64,000 nt of DNA from Glycomyces xiaoerkulensis. GTDB lineage: Bacteria > Actinomycetota > Actinomycetes > Mycobacteriales > Micromonosporaceae. Every line of letters begins with the position of its first letter. Position 1 is the first letter of the stretch. The stretch is from the NCBI RefSeq assembly GCF_002798405.1, contig NZ_PGGV01000004.1, positions 62,001-126,000 of the forward strand, given 5' to 3'. Below the pieces are notes generated by a model. That model was given only the letters and a program-made list of their open reading frames with translations. It was not told where the DNA came from and made no database searches. This document shows, in pieces, positions 1 through 7,167 of the stretch. A program made the translations under genes and the position numbers.

Positions 1-6
1 TATTTC

Positions 7-50
7 CAACGATAACATTATCGCTAGCAAAATGATGTTACCGTTGTTAC
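7..50 (+). promoter_or_regulatory. Operator and leaderless promoter of the TetR gene
   Basis: Two 14-nt arms at 7-20 and 33-46 form an inverted repeat with 12 of 14 matching positions and a 12-nt spacer that contains the palindrome GCTAGC. A -10-like TACCGT (39-44) lies 6 nt before the ATG at 51 and inside the right arm. The AT-rich block stands out from the GC-rich surroundings. The layout suggests a leaderless mRNA and autorepression by the TetR protein, but binding is inferred. Confidence 0.6.
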
Positions 51-818
51 ATGGGAGAACGAGGTGAAGTGCGCAGGCGGATCGTCGAGGCGGCGGCGAA
101 ACTGCTGGAGGAGCAGGGCCGCGAGGCGGTGACCACCAGGGCCGTCAGCGCCGCCGCCGGTGTGCAGCCACCGACCCTCTACCGGCTGTTCACCGACATG
201 CGGGGCCTACTGGACGCGGTCGCGGCCGCCGGATTCGACGACTACCTGGCTCGCAAACACGGTCAGACCCTGACCGACGACCCGGTCGAGGACCTGCGCG
301 AGGGCTGGAACCTCCACATCGAGTTCGGGCTCCAGCACCCGGCGCACTACCTGCTCATGTACGGGCGGCCCGACCCCGACCACCCCAACCCGGCCTCAGA
401 GGCGGCTATGGACCGCCTGCGGATGCTCGTGGAGCGCGTCGCGGCGGCCGGGAAACTCGCGGTCGGAGTCGAGACCGCCGTGAGCATGATCAGCGCCGGC
501 GGTCGCGGCCTGGCCCTGCACCTGATCGGGACGCCGCCCGAACATCGCGATCTCGACCTGTCGCGGCGGATGCGGGAGTCGACGATCGGTGCGATCACCG
601 GCCAAGCCCGCCGGGCCGAGCCCCCCGATTTCGCCAGGCGGGCGACCGCCCTGAAGGCGGTGCTGGGCGAGACCGGAGCCCTGTTCACCGACGGGGAGCG
701 TGCGCTCCTCGAGGAACTGCTCGACCGCCTGGCCGACGCCCCGCCACCGGACGGGGAGCAGACCGCCTCGACCCCGACCGGTCGGCGCGCGGAGTCCGAG
801 CTCCAGCCCTGGCGGTGA
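51..818 (+). CDS. TetR/AcrR-family transcriptional regulator
   Basis: A 255-residue one-component repressor. Residues about 8-55 form the TetR DNA-binding domain, with a helix-turn-helix around TTRAVSAAAGVQPPTLYRLF, followed by a long helical ligand domain. It is longer than the usual 190-220 residues because of a C-terminal Pro/Thr/Arg-rich tail of about 30 residues that resembles no family core. No Shine-Dalgarno precedes the ATG, and a TACCGT box 6 nt upstream suggests leaderless expression. The inverted repeat before the gene is a likely auto-operator. The ligand and target genes cannot be told, because the divergent neighbour would lie outside the window. Confidence 0.85.
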   Translation: MGERGEVRRRIVEAAAKLLEEQGREAVTTRAVSAAAGVQPPTLYRLFTDMRGLLDAVAAAGFDDYLARKHGQTLTDDPVEDLREGWNLHIEFGLQHPAHYLLMYGRPDPDHPNPASEAAMDRLRMLVERVAAAGKLAVGVETAVSMISAGGRGLALHLIGTPPEHRDLDLSRRMRESTIGAITGQARRAEPPDFARRATALKAVLGETGALFTDGERALLEELLDRLADAPPPDGEQTASTPTGRRAESELQPWR

Positions 819-868
819 AGCCGTTCGAAACCGTCCAGCAGCACGTCGAGAGCGAACTCGAACGGCCG
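803..868 (-). pseudogene. Possible relic of a TetR C-terminal end
   Basis: Read on the minus strand, this stretch encodes FEFALDVLLDGFERL, which closely resembles the usual last helix of AcrR/TetR regulators. No N-terminal part or start precedes it, and the frame runs on antisense into the functional TetR gene without a stop. It may be the stub of a deleted convergent regulator. Chance coding in GC-rich antisense DNA is a real alternative. The rest of the 131-nt gap (819-949) shows nothing recognisable. Confidence 0.3.
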
Positions 869-949
869 CCGCCCACGACCGCGTCGGCGCTGGGGCCGGT
901 CTGCAAGGGGTTCGGGGCCGAGACCCTGGACCTTCCGGCGCCGTGGCCA

Positions 950-1576
950 TCAGGTGGTCTTGCGGGCGACCAGGCGCTCGATCAGGCCCTTTTTGAAGCG
1001 GTCCCGCTCCTCGATGACGAGCCCGGCGGCCTCGACGTGCCGGAGCGGGCGCCGGCGGAAGTGCTCGCCGCCGAGCGGGACCGAGCCGAACTCCACCGTG
1101 CGCTGGATCGCGCGGATCCACCAGGCGCCGCCGACGACGTGGTCGGCCAGCAGCAGGCGGCCGCCCGGGCGCAGCACCCGCACCATCTCGGACACACTCT
1201 TCGCGTCGTCGGGCACGGCGCACAGGGAGAAGGTGCACACCGCCGAGTCGAAGGAGCCGTCGGGGAAGCCGAGCCGCTGGGCGTCGCCCTGGCGCAGGTC
1301 GGCGTCGATGCCGAGCTCCCGGGCCCGCCGCCTGGCGCCGTCGAGCATCCGCGGGCTCAGATCCACGCCGGTCAGCTCCACATCCCGGCGGTAGTGCTCG
1401 AGGTTCAGGCCGGTGCCGATGGCGACCTCCAGGGTCCGGCCGCGGGCCCGGCCCCCGATCCAGGCCCGGGTGTCCTCGAAGAACCGGCGCTCGGCCCACT
1501 CCATGTTCCGGTCGTAGGAGGGCGCGTGCTTGTCCCAGCGGCGACGCAGGTCGTCGAGGGTCTTGATGCGTGCCAT
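950..1576 (-). CDS. Class I SAM-dependent methyltransferase (UbiE/Methyltransf_11 type)
   Basis: A 208-residue Rossmann-fold methyltransferase. Motif I is LEVAIGTGLNLEHY (residues 49-62). An acidic residue binding the adenosyl ribose is in TGVDLSPRML (69-78), motif II is near GFPDGSFDSAVC (103-114), and LRPGGRLLLADHV (135-147) is the post-III strand. The order matches small-molecule C- or O-methyltransferases related to UbiE. The start is set by GAGGA upstream of the ATG at 1576. It is divergent from the arabinofuranosidase gene across 140 nt. The substrate cannot be inferred. Confidence 0.85.
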   Translation of the reverse strand: MARIKTLDDLRRRWDKHAPSYDRNMEWAERRFFEDTRAWIGGRARGRTLEVAIGTGLNLEHYRRDVELTGVDLSPRMLDGARRRARELGIDADLRQGDAQRLGFPDGSFDSAVCTFSLCAVPDDAKSVSEMVRVLRPGGRLLLADHVVGGAWWIRAIQRTVEFGSVPLGGEHFRRRPLRHVEAAGLVIEERDRFKKGLIERLVARKTT

Positions 1577-1652
1577 GACGGGTCCTCGTCCCTGAACGGT
1601 TTCGCGCTGCCGAACCCAGCCTACGGCGGCGGGCCGCGGCGGGAGAGCGCGC

Positions 1653-1684
1653 TTGACAAGCGCCGCTGTATCGGTACAGTACCG
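1653..1684 (+). promoter_or_regulatory. Promoter with overlapping palindromes before the GH51 gene
   Basis: TTGACA (1653-1658) and TACAGT (1675-1680) are separated by 16 nt and make a near-consensus promoter. Two perfect palindromes sit on the -10: CTGTA-N4-TACAG (1666-1679) and CGGTAC-A-GTACCG (1672-1684). A repressor bound here would block initiation. The adjacent LacI-family protein is the obvious candidate, by inference. Confidence 0.65.
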
Positions 1685-1716
1685 TTTGCCGCATCACCGA
1701 ACCGAAGGATGGAACC

Positions 1717-3246
1717 ATGGCCGGCGACGTCGTGCCCGCAGTAGTCAACCTGGACCTCGAGGGTCCCCGGATCAACCGGCACGTGTACGGCCACTTCGCC
1801 GAGCACCTGGGCCGGTGCATCTACGGCGGGTTCTACGTCGGCGAGGACTCCGGCATCCCCAACGAGGGCGGGATCCGCCTGGACGCGGTCGAGGCACTGC
1901 GCGCGCTCGACATCCCCAACCTGCGCTGGCCCGGCGGCTGCTTCGCCGACGAGTACCACTGGAAGGACGGCATCGGCCCCAAGGCCGACCGCCCGGCCAT
2001 GGTCAACACCCACTGGGGCAACGTGGAGGAGAACAACCACTTCGGCACCCACGAGTTCATGGCCCTGTGCGAACTGCTCGGCACCGAGCCGTACATCTCG
2101 GGCAACGTCGGCTCGGGCACCGTCGCCGAGATGAGCGACTGGGTCGAGTACCTCACCCGCGACGGAGACTCGCCGATGGTGCGCCTGCGCAAGGCCAACG
2201 GCCGGGACGAGCCGTGGCGGGTCCGGTTCTGGGGCCTGGGCAACGAGACCTGGGGCTGCGGCGGCAACATGACCGCCGAGCACTACGCGAACGAGGCCCG
2301 GCGCTACGCCACCTACTGCCGCGACCACGACGGGAACCGGCTCTACCGCATCGCCGCCGGCGCCTCGGACTTCGACTACGCCTGGACCGAGGCGCTGATG
2401 AAGCAGCTCTCCCACCTCGGCTGCCGGCGCGTCGAGCGGCCGCTCTACCAGGCGGTGTCGGTGCACTACTACACGATCACCGGCTCCTGGGAGCACAAGG
2501 GCAGCTCCACCGAGTTCGGCACCGACGACTACTACGCCACGATGGCCCGGGCCGCCCGCGTCGACGAGGTGCTGACCGGCCACGCGAACGTGATGGACTG
2601 CTACGACCCGCAGCGGGAGATCGGGCTCGTCCTGGACGAGTGGGGCACCTGGTGGGACGTCGAGCCCGGCACCAACCCCGGATTCCTGTACCAGCAGAAC
2701 ACGCTGCGGGACGCGCTGGTCGCCGGCGTCCACTTCGACATATTCCACAAGCACGCCGACCGCCTGGTGATGGCCAACATCGCCCAGACGGTGAACGTGC
2801 TGCAGGCGATGATCCTGACCGACCCCGAATCGGAAGCGCTGGTCCTCACCCCCACCTACCACGTGTTCGAGATGAACAAGGGCCACCAGGACGCGGCCGG
2901 CCTGCGGGTGGACCTGCCCGGCCGATCGCCCTCGAAGCGGATCGGCGACGACGATCTGGCGACGGTGTCGGTCTCGGCCAGCCGCAAGGACGGCAAGGTC
3001 CTGTTCTCGCTGTCGAACCTGGACGCCGAGGAGGAAGCCGAAGTGGACCTGGACCTGCGCGGCGGCGGCGTGGGCGAGGTGACCGCGAGGATTCTCACCG
3101 CCGGGGCCCTACAGGCCCACAACACGCCCGAGCGGCCGGACGCGGTCGCACCGCGGCCCTACGACGGCGTGCGGCCGACCGGCAAGGGCCTGCGGGTTCG
3201 CCTGCCGGCGCACTCGTTCGTGACCGTGGAGGGCGCCGTCGCCTAG
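1717..3246 (+). CDS. abfA: Alpha-L-arabinofuranosidase, GH51
   Basis: A 509-residue retaining glycosidase that removes alpha-L-arabinofuranosyl residues from arabinan- or arabinoxylan-derived oligosaccharides. The catalytic acid/base is Glu177 in GLGNETW and the nucleophile is Glu308 in VLDEWGTWW, both in the canonical GH51 positions. The C-terminal part is the usual beta-sandwich. There is no signal peptide, so it acts in the cytoplasm on imported arabino-oligosaccharides, as is typical of GH51. The start follows GAAGGA. Length is normal for the family. It is followed by a LacI-type regulator that probably controls it through the palindromes in its promoter. Confidence 0.93.
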   Translation: MAGDVVPAVVNLDLEGPRINRHVYGHFAEHLGRCIYGGFYVGEDSGIPNEGGIRLDAVEALRALDIPNLRWPGGCFADEYHWKDGIGPKADRPAMVNTHWGNVEENNHFGTHEFMALCELLGTEPYISGNVGSGTVAEMSDWVEYLTRDGDSPMVRLRKANGRDEPWRVRFWGLGNETWGCGGNMTAEHYANEARRYATYCRDHDGNRLYRIAAGASDFDYAWTEALMKQLSHLGCRRVERPLYQAVSVHYYTITGSWEHKGSSTEFGTDDYYATMARAARVDEVLTGHANVMDCYDPQREIGLVLDEWGTWWDVEPGTNPGFLYQQNTLRDALVAGVHFDIFHKHADRLVMANIAQTVNVLQAMILTDPESEALVLTPTYHVFEMNKGHQDAAGLRVDLPGRSPSKRIGDDDLATVSVSASRKDGKVLFSLSNLDAEEEAEVDLDLRGGGVGEVTARILTAGALQAHNTPERPDAVAPRPYDGVRPTGKGLRVRLPAHSFVTVEGAVA

Positions 3247-3294
3247 GTGCGCGTACACGTGTGCGGCATCGATCCGGCATTCGGCGCGCCACGG

Positions 3295-3300
3295 TAGGCT
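3295..3300 (+). promoter_or_regulatory. -10 element of the LacI-family gene
   Basis: TAGGCT lies 38 nt before the GTG start and matches the TAnnnT -10 form used repeatedly in this window. No good -35 is visible. A Shine-Dalgarno (GGAGGGG) lies immediately before the start codon, so this gene would have a short normal leader. Confidence 0.4.
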
Positions 3301-3337
3301 CGACGGCGCGACTCCACAACGCCAGAAGGGAGGGGAC

Positions 3338-4342
3338 GTGGGCCGAGCGACGGTGACCATGAGCGACGTGGCGCGGTTGGCGGGGGTCTCCAAGATGACC
3401 GTCTCCAACGTCGTGAACAACCGCACCGGTGTCAGCGACCCGGTGCGGAACCGCGTGCTCGACGCCATCCGGCAGTCCGGATACCGGCTCAACGTATCGG
3501 CGCGCACGCTCAAATCCGGGCGCACCGGCGTCATCGGCCTGGCCGTGCCCGAGATCGACAACCCCTACTTCGGGCAGCTCGCCGCGAAGGTGATCGAACA
3601 GGCCGAGCCGCAGGGCTTCCACGTCGCCATCGAGCAGACCGGCGCCGCCGCCTCCGGCGAGCTCGACGCGATCGCCCAGTCCCACCGCCTCGAATTCGAC
3701 GGGCTCATCCTCAGCGCGGTCGTCGTCGACCCGGGCGACCCGCGGCTGCGGTCGAGGGACTTCCCGATCGTGCTGCTCGGCGAGCAGGAGTTCGGCACGG
3801 ACTTCGACCACGTGCTCATGCCCAACGAGGAGGGCAGCAAGGCCGCGACCGAGCACCTGTTCGAGCGCGGCTGCCGCCGCCTCGCGACCGTCACCGGCGC
3901 CAAGCTCGACCGGATCAACGTCGAGGCCCGCCGCTACCACGGTTACCAGGCGGCCCACCGGGAACGGGGCATCGAAACCGACCCGGCGCTGCTGGTCCAG
4001 CTCAAGGCCATGAATCTGGAGGGGGGCCGGGAAGCCGGGCACCACCTGGCCGAATCGGGCGTCGACGGCGTGGTCGCGGTGACCGACATCGTCGCCCAGG
4101 GCGTCATCCGGGGCCTGGCCGACCGGGGCGTCCGCGTCCCCGAGGACGTCCGCGTCATCGGCTACGACGACATCATGGAGGCGGGCTACACGGTGCCGTC
4201 CCTGTCGACGGTCGCGCCCGACCACCGGTGGATGGCCGCGACCGCGGTCGACCTGGTCGTCGCCCGCATCGACGACGACTCCCACCCCACCGGCGAGCAC
4301 ATCGCGCCCTTCGAGCTCAAGCCGCGCGAATCGACCCGCTGA
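3338..4342 (+). CDS. LacI-family transcriptional regulator
   Basis: 334 residues. An N-terminal LacI helix-turn-helix (MSDVARLAGVSKMTVSNVVN, residues 8-27) is joined through a hinge helix (SARTLKSGRTGVIGL) to a periplasmic-binding-protein-like sugar-sensing domain. GTG at 3338 follows GGAGGGG; ATG at 3359 is an alternative that would still keep the whole HTH. It lies just downstream of the GH51 gene, so control of arabinoside use is the simplest job. The effector is unknown. It could also regulate genes elsewhere. Confidence 0.88.
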   Translation: MGRATVTMSDVARLAGVSKMTVSNVVNNRTGVSDPVRNRVLDAIRQSGYRLNVSARTLKSGRTGVIGLAVPEIDNPYFGQLAAKVIEQAEPQGFHVAIEQTGAAASGELDAIAQSHRLEFDGLILSAVVVDPGDPRLRSRDFPIVLLGEQEFGTDFDHVLMPNEEGSKAATEHLFERGCRRLATVTGAKLDRINVEARRYHGYQAAHRERGIETDPALLVQLKAMNLEGGREAGHHLAESGVDGVVAVTDIVAQGVIRGLADRGVRVPEDVRVIGYDDIMEAGYTVPSLSTVAPDHRWMAATAVDLVVARIDDDSHPTGEHIAPFELKPRESTR

Positions 4343-4385
4343 CCGCGCGGCCGCCGGGGCGGTTCCCGCGCCGTCGATCGTGACG

Positions 4386-4397
4386 TACCTTCGTGGA
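4386..4397 (+). promoter_or_regulatory. Leaderless promoter of the sirtuin gene
   Basis: TACCTT (4386-4391) is followed by exactly 6 nt and then a GTG at 4398, the spacing expected when transcription starts at the initiation codon. No Shine-Dalgarno is present. Confidence 0.5.
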
Positions 4398-5171
4398 GTG
4401 GACGAGACAGCGACCGCCGAAGCCGACGCCGCACGGTTGATGCGCGAGGCCGGGGCCGTGACGGTGCTGACCGGAGCCGGGATCTCCACCGAATCGGGCA
4501 TCCCCGACTTCCGCGGCCCGCAGGGGCTGTGGACGAGGAACCCGGCGGCGCAGGCGATGTTCACCATCGAGAACTACCTGGCCGACCCGGAGGTGCGGCG
4601 GCGGGCGTGGGAGATGCGGCTGGCGAGCCCGGTGTGGTCGGCCGAGCCGAACCGGGCCCACCGGGCGCTGGTCGCCCTGGAGCGGGCCGGGCGGCTCCGC
4701 GCGATCGTCACCCAGAACACCGACGGTCTCCATCAGGAAGCGGGCTCGGGGCCCGAGCGGGTGCTCGAGGTCCACGGCACCGCCCGCTGGGCGATGTGCA
4801 CGGACTGCGACGACCGCACGCCGATGCGGGAGGTGCTCCCGCGGATCGAGGCCGGCGAGACCGATCCGCCCTGTCGGGACTGCGGCGGCGTCCTCAAGTC
4901 GGCGACCGTCTCCTTCGGGCAGAGCCTGGATCCGGAGGTGCTGTCGGCCGCGATCGACGCCGGCCGGGACTGCGACCTGTTCGTGGCGATCGGGACCTCG
5001 CTGACGGTCCATCCGGTGGCCGGGCTGTGCGAGGTGGCCCTCTCGGCCGGCGCGCGCCTGGTGATCGTGAACGCCGAGCCCACCCCGTACGACGACGTCG
5101 CCGACGCGCTCGTGCGCGACCCCATCGGGGAGGCCCTGCCCCGGCTGGTCGACGCCGCCGCCCTCGGCTAG
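4398..5171 (+). CDS. cobB: NAD-dependent protein deacylase, sirtuin (Sir2/CobB)
   Basis: A 257-residue SIR2 enzyme that removes acyl groups from protein lysines using NAD+, giving nicotinamide and O-acyl-ADP-ribose. NAD-binding GAGIS (26-30) and TQNTDGLH (105-112), catalytic His126 (VHGT) and a structural zinc site with Cys134, Cys137, Cys159 and Cys162 are all present. I chose GTG 4398 because a TACCTT box sits 6 nt upstream. An in-frame GTG at 4380 would add six residues. Sirtuins commonly deacetylate acetyl-CoA synthetase and central-carbon enzymes, which fits an acetyl-phosphate-rich neighbourhood. That link is inference. Confidence 0.92.
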   Translation: MDETATAEADAARLMREAGAVTVLTGAGISTESGIPDFRGPQGLWTRNPAAQAMFTIENYLADPEVRRRAWEMRLASPVWSAEPNRAHRALVALERAGRLRAIVTQNTDGLHQEAGSGPERVLEVHGTARWAMCTDCDDRTPMREVLPRIEAGETDPPCRDCGGVLKSATVSFGQSLDPEVLSAAIDAGRDCDLFVAIGTSLTVHPVAGLCEVALSAGARLVIVNAEPTPYDDVADALVRDPIGEALPRLVDAAALG

Positions 5172-5181
5172 GTTCGGCTGC
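5169..5181 (+). promoter_or_regulatory. Leaderless promoter of the P-loop kinase gene
   Basis: TAGGTT (5169-5174) overlaps the sirtuin stop codon and lies 7 nt before the GTG at 5182. No ribosome-binding site is visible, so leaderless initiation is likely. Confidence 0.5.
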
Positions 5182-5838
5182 GTGGAGAACGCGGAGGAGG
5201 CCCGGCGCGGACTGCTGGACCGGGTGCGGACGCTGACGGGCCGGGGCCGGAGGGCCCTGATCGGGATCACCGGATGCCCGGGGGCCGGCAAGTCGACCGC
5301 CGCCGCCTGGCTGGCGCGGTCGATCGACCCGGAGGCGCGGCGCGCGGTGCGGGTGCCGATGGACGGCTTCCACCTGGCGGACGCGGAGCTGCGGCGGCTG
5401 GACCGATTGGGGCGAAAGGGGGCCGTCGACACCTTCGACGGCCGCGGCTACCTGCAACTGCTGCGTCGGGCGGCGGCCGAGCGGGACGCGAACGTGTACG
5501 CCCCCGAGTTCGACCGGCGCCTGGAGCAACCGGTGGCCGGGTCGATCCCCATCCCGCCCGAGGCCGAGCTGGTGGTGACCGAGGGGAACTACCTGCTGGA
5601 CCCGGAGGAGCCCTGGCCGCTGGTGCGAGGGGCGCTCACCGAGGTCTGGTACTGCGACCTGGACGACGAGACCCGGCTGGCCCGCCTCGCCGAGCGGCAC
5701 CGCGCCTTCGGCAAGTCGCGCGAGCGGACCCGGGCCTGGATCGAGGCGGTCGACGAGCCCAACGCGCGCCGCATCCGCAAGTACCGCGACCTCGCCGACC
5801 TGGTATTCGACTTCGGCGCGCTCGGCATCGGCGCCTGA
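5182..5838 (+). CDS. Nucleoside/nucleotide kinase-family P-loop protein
   Basis: 218 residues. A Walker A motif GCPGAGKST (31-39) follows a hydrophobic strand. MDGFHLADAELRRLDRLG resembles the substrate loop of the uridine kinase, phosphoribulokinase and pantothenate kinase superfamily (MDGFHL...L is diagnostic). VTEGNYLL and the lid region RHRAFGKSRERTR are also typical. These enzymes phosphorylate a nucleoside, sugar or vitamin precursor; FrcK-like fructose-uptake kinases are in the group. The true substrate cannot be read here. It starts 11 nt after the sirtuin but appears to have its own promoter. Confidence 0.8.
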   Translation: MENAEEARRGLLDRVRTLTGRGRRALIGITGCPGAGKSTAAAWLARSIDPEARRAVRVPMDGFHLADAELRRLDRLGRKGAVDTFDGRGYLQLLRRAAAERDANVYAPEFDRRLEQPVAGSIPIPPEAELVVTEGNYLLDPEEPWPLVRGALTEVWYCDLDDETRLARLAERHRAFGKSRERTRAWIEAVDEPNARRIRKYRDLADLVFDFGALGIGA

Positions 5839-5884
5839 AGGCCACGAATCGGAGGGGCGGCTGCCGCGCCGCTCGGCGATTCGG

Positions 5885-5897
5885 CAGGCTTGCGGGT
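5885..5897 (+). promoter_or_regulatory. Leaderless promoter of the sugar dehydrogenase gene
   Basis: CAGGCT (5885-5890), one base off the TAGGCT box seen elsewhere in this window, lies 7 nt before the ATG at 5898. There is no convincing Shine-Dalgarno. Confidence 0.4.
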
Positions 5898-7052
5898 ATG
5901 ACACGAACTATGTCAAGCGACCCCAATCCGAGCGTTCGCCGCCGGACCGTGCTGGGCGGTCTGGTCGGAGTCGGCGCCGCCGTCGCCGGGTGCGGCGACG
6001 ACGATCCCCCCGAATCGCCGGCCCCGACCAGCAGCCCCTCGGCGATGGAGTCGTCGCCGACCCCGAGCGACCCGTCGGCCACACCGGATATGGAGACCGG
6101 CCAGGAGGTCGTCACCGGCCTGGCCGTGCCGTGGGGCCTGGCGTTCCTGCCCGACGGCGACGCCCTGGTCTCCGAGCGCGGCTCCGGCCGCATCCTGCGG
6201 GTCTCCCTCAGCGGCTCCGAGCCCGAGGAGGTCCACCGGGTGCCCGACGTCGCCCCCGACGGCGAGGGCGGCCTGCTCGGCCTGGCCGTCTCCCCCGACT
6301 ACGCCGACGACGAGTACGTATACGCGTACTTCACCTCCGACAACGACAACCGGGTGGTGCGGTTCCGGCTCGGGGAGGACTCGCAGTCGGTATTCGTGGG
6401 GATCGCGAAGGCCAACCACCACAACGGGGGCCGGATCGCCTTCGGACCGGACGGGATGCTGTACGTCGCCACCGGCGACGCCGGCAACACCGACCGGTCG
6501 CAGAGCCCCGACAACCCCAACGGCAAGATCCTCCGGCTCACCCCCGAAGGCGACCCGGCGCCGGGCAACCCGAACGAGGACTCGCCGGTCTACAGCCTCG
6601 GGCACCGCAACATCCAGGGCCTGGCCTGGGACGCGGACGAGCGGCTCTACGCCAGCGAGTTCGGGCAGAACGACGTCGACGAGGTCAACCTCATCGAGCC
6701 CGGGGCCAACTACGGCTGGCCGCACGTCGAAGGCGAGGGCGACACCGACGGCGGCCGGTTCACCAACCCGCTGGCCACCTGGCCGACCACCGAGGCCTCC
6801 CCCTCCGGCATCGCCATCGCCGGCGAGACGCTCTACATGGCCGCCCTGCGCGGTCAGCGGCTGTGGACGATGCCGGTGAACGGCGACGGCACGCTCGGCG
6901 AACCGGAGGCGATCTTCGAGGGCGAGTACGGAAGGCTGCGCACCGTCGAGGTCGCGCCGGACGGCGCGCTGTGGCTGGCCACGTCCAACACCGACGGTCG
7001 CGGGGAGGTCCGCGACGGCGACGACCGCATCATCCGGTTCCCGGCGGCCTAA
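5898..7052 (+). CDS. PQQ-dependent sugar (glucose/sorbosone-type) dehydrogenase, Tat lipoprotein
   Basis: 384 residues. The N-terminus has a twin-arginine signal (SVRRRTVLGGLVG) ending in a lipobox VAGC, so the protein is probably exported folded and lipid-anchored outside the membrane. A Ser/Pro/Thr-rich linker follows. The rest is a soluble-glucose-dehydrogenase (GSDH) six-bladed propeller with VPWGLAFLPDGDALVSERG, KANHHNGGRIAFGPDGMLYVATGDAGN and GHRNIQGLAWD, which are hallmark sequences. The family oxidises aldoses using PQQ. The real substrate and cofactor are unproven. An ATG at 5910 is a second possible start. Confidence 0.88.
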   Translation: MTRTMSSDPNPSVRRRTVLGGLVGVGAAVAGCGDDDPPESPAPTSSPSAMESSPTPSDPSATPDMETGQEVVTGLAVPWGLAFLPDGDALVSERGSGRILRVSLSGSEPEEVHRVPDVAPDGEGGLLGLAVSPDYADDEYVYAYFTSDNDNRVVRFRLGEDSQSVFVGIAKANHHNGGRIAFGPDGMLYVATGDAGNTDRSQSPDNPNGKILRLTPEGDPAPGNPNEDSPVYSLGHRNIQGLAWDADERLYASEFGQNDVDEVNLIEPGANYGWPHVEGEGDTDGGRFTNPLATWPTTEASPSGIAIAGETLYMAALRGQRLWTMPVNGDGTLGEPEAIFEGEYGRLRTVEVAPDGALWLATSNTDGRGEVRDGDDRIIRFPAA

Positions 7053-7099
7053 GCCGCGTGTCGGCGCCGCGGCGGACCCCTTCGCGCGTCGCCGGCCGG

Positions 7100-7105
7100 T
7101 AGCCT
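7100..7105 (+). promoter_or_regulatory. -10 element of the subtilase gene
   Basis: TAGCCT lies 62 nt before the subtilase ATG and matches the TAnnnT form used repeatedly in this window. No clear -35 is visible. Confidence 0.35.
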
Positions 7106-7167
7106 CGGGTGAAGGCGGCCAAGTGTGATGTGCCGCACGCCGAACGTGACGACCGGAGAGGGCTGCC

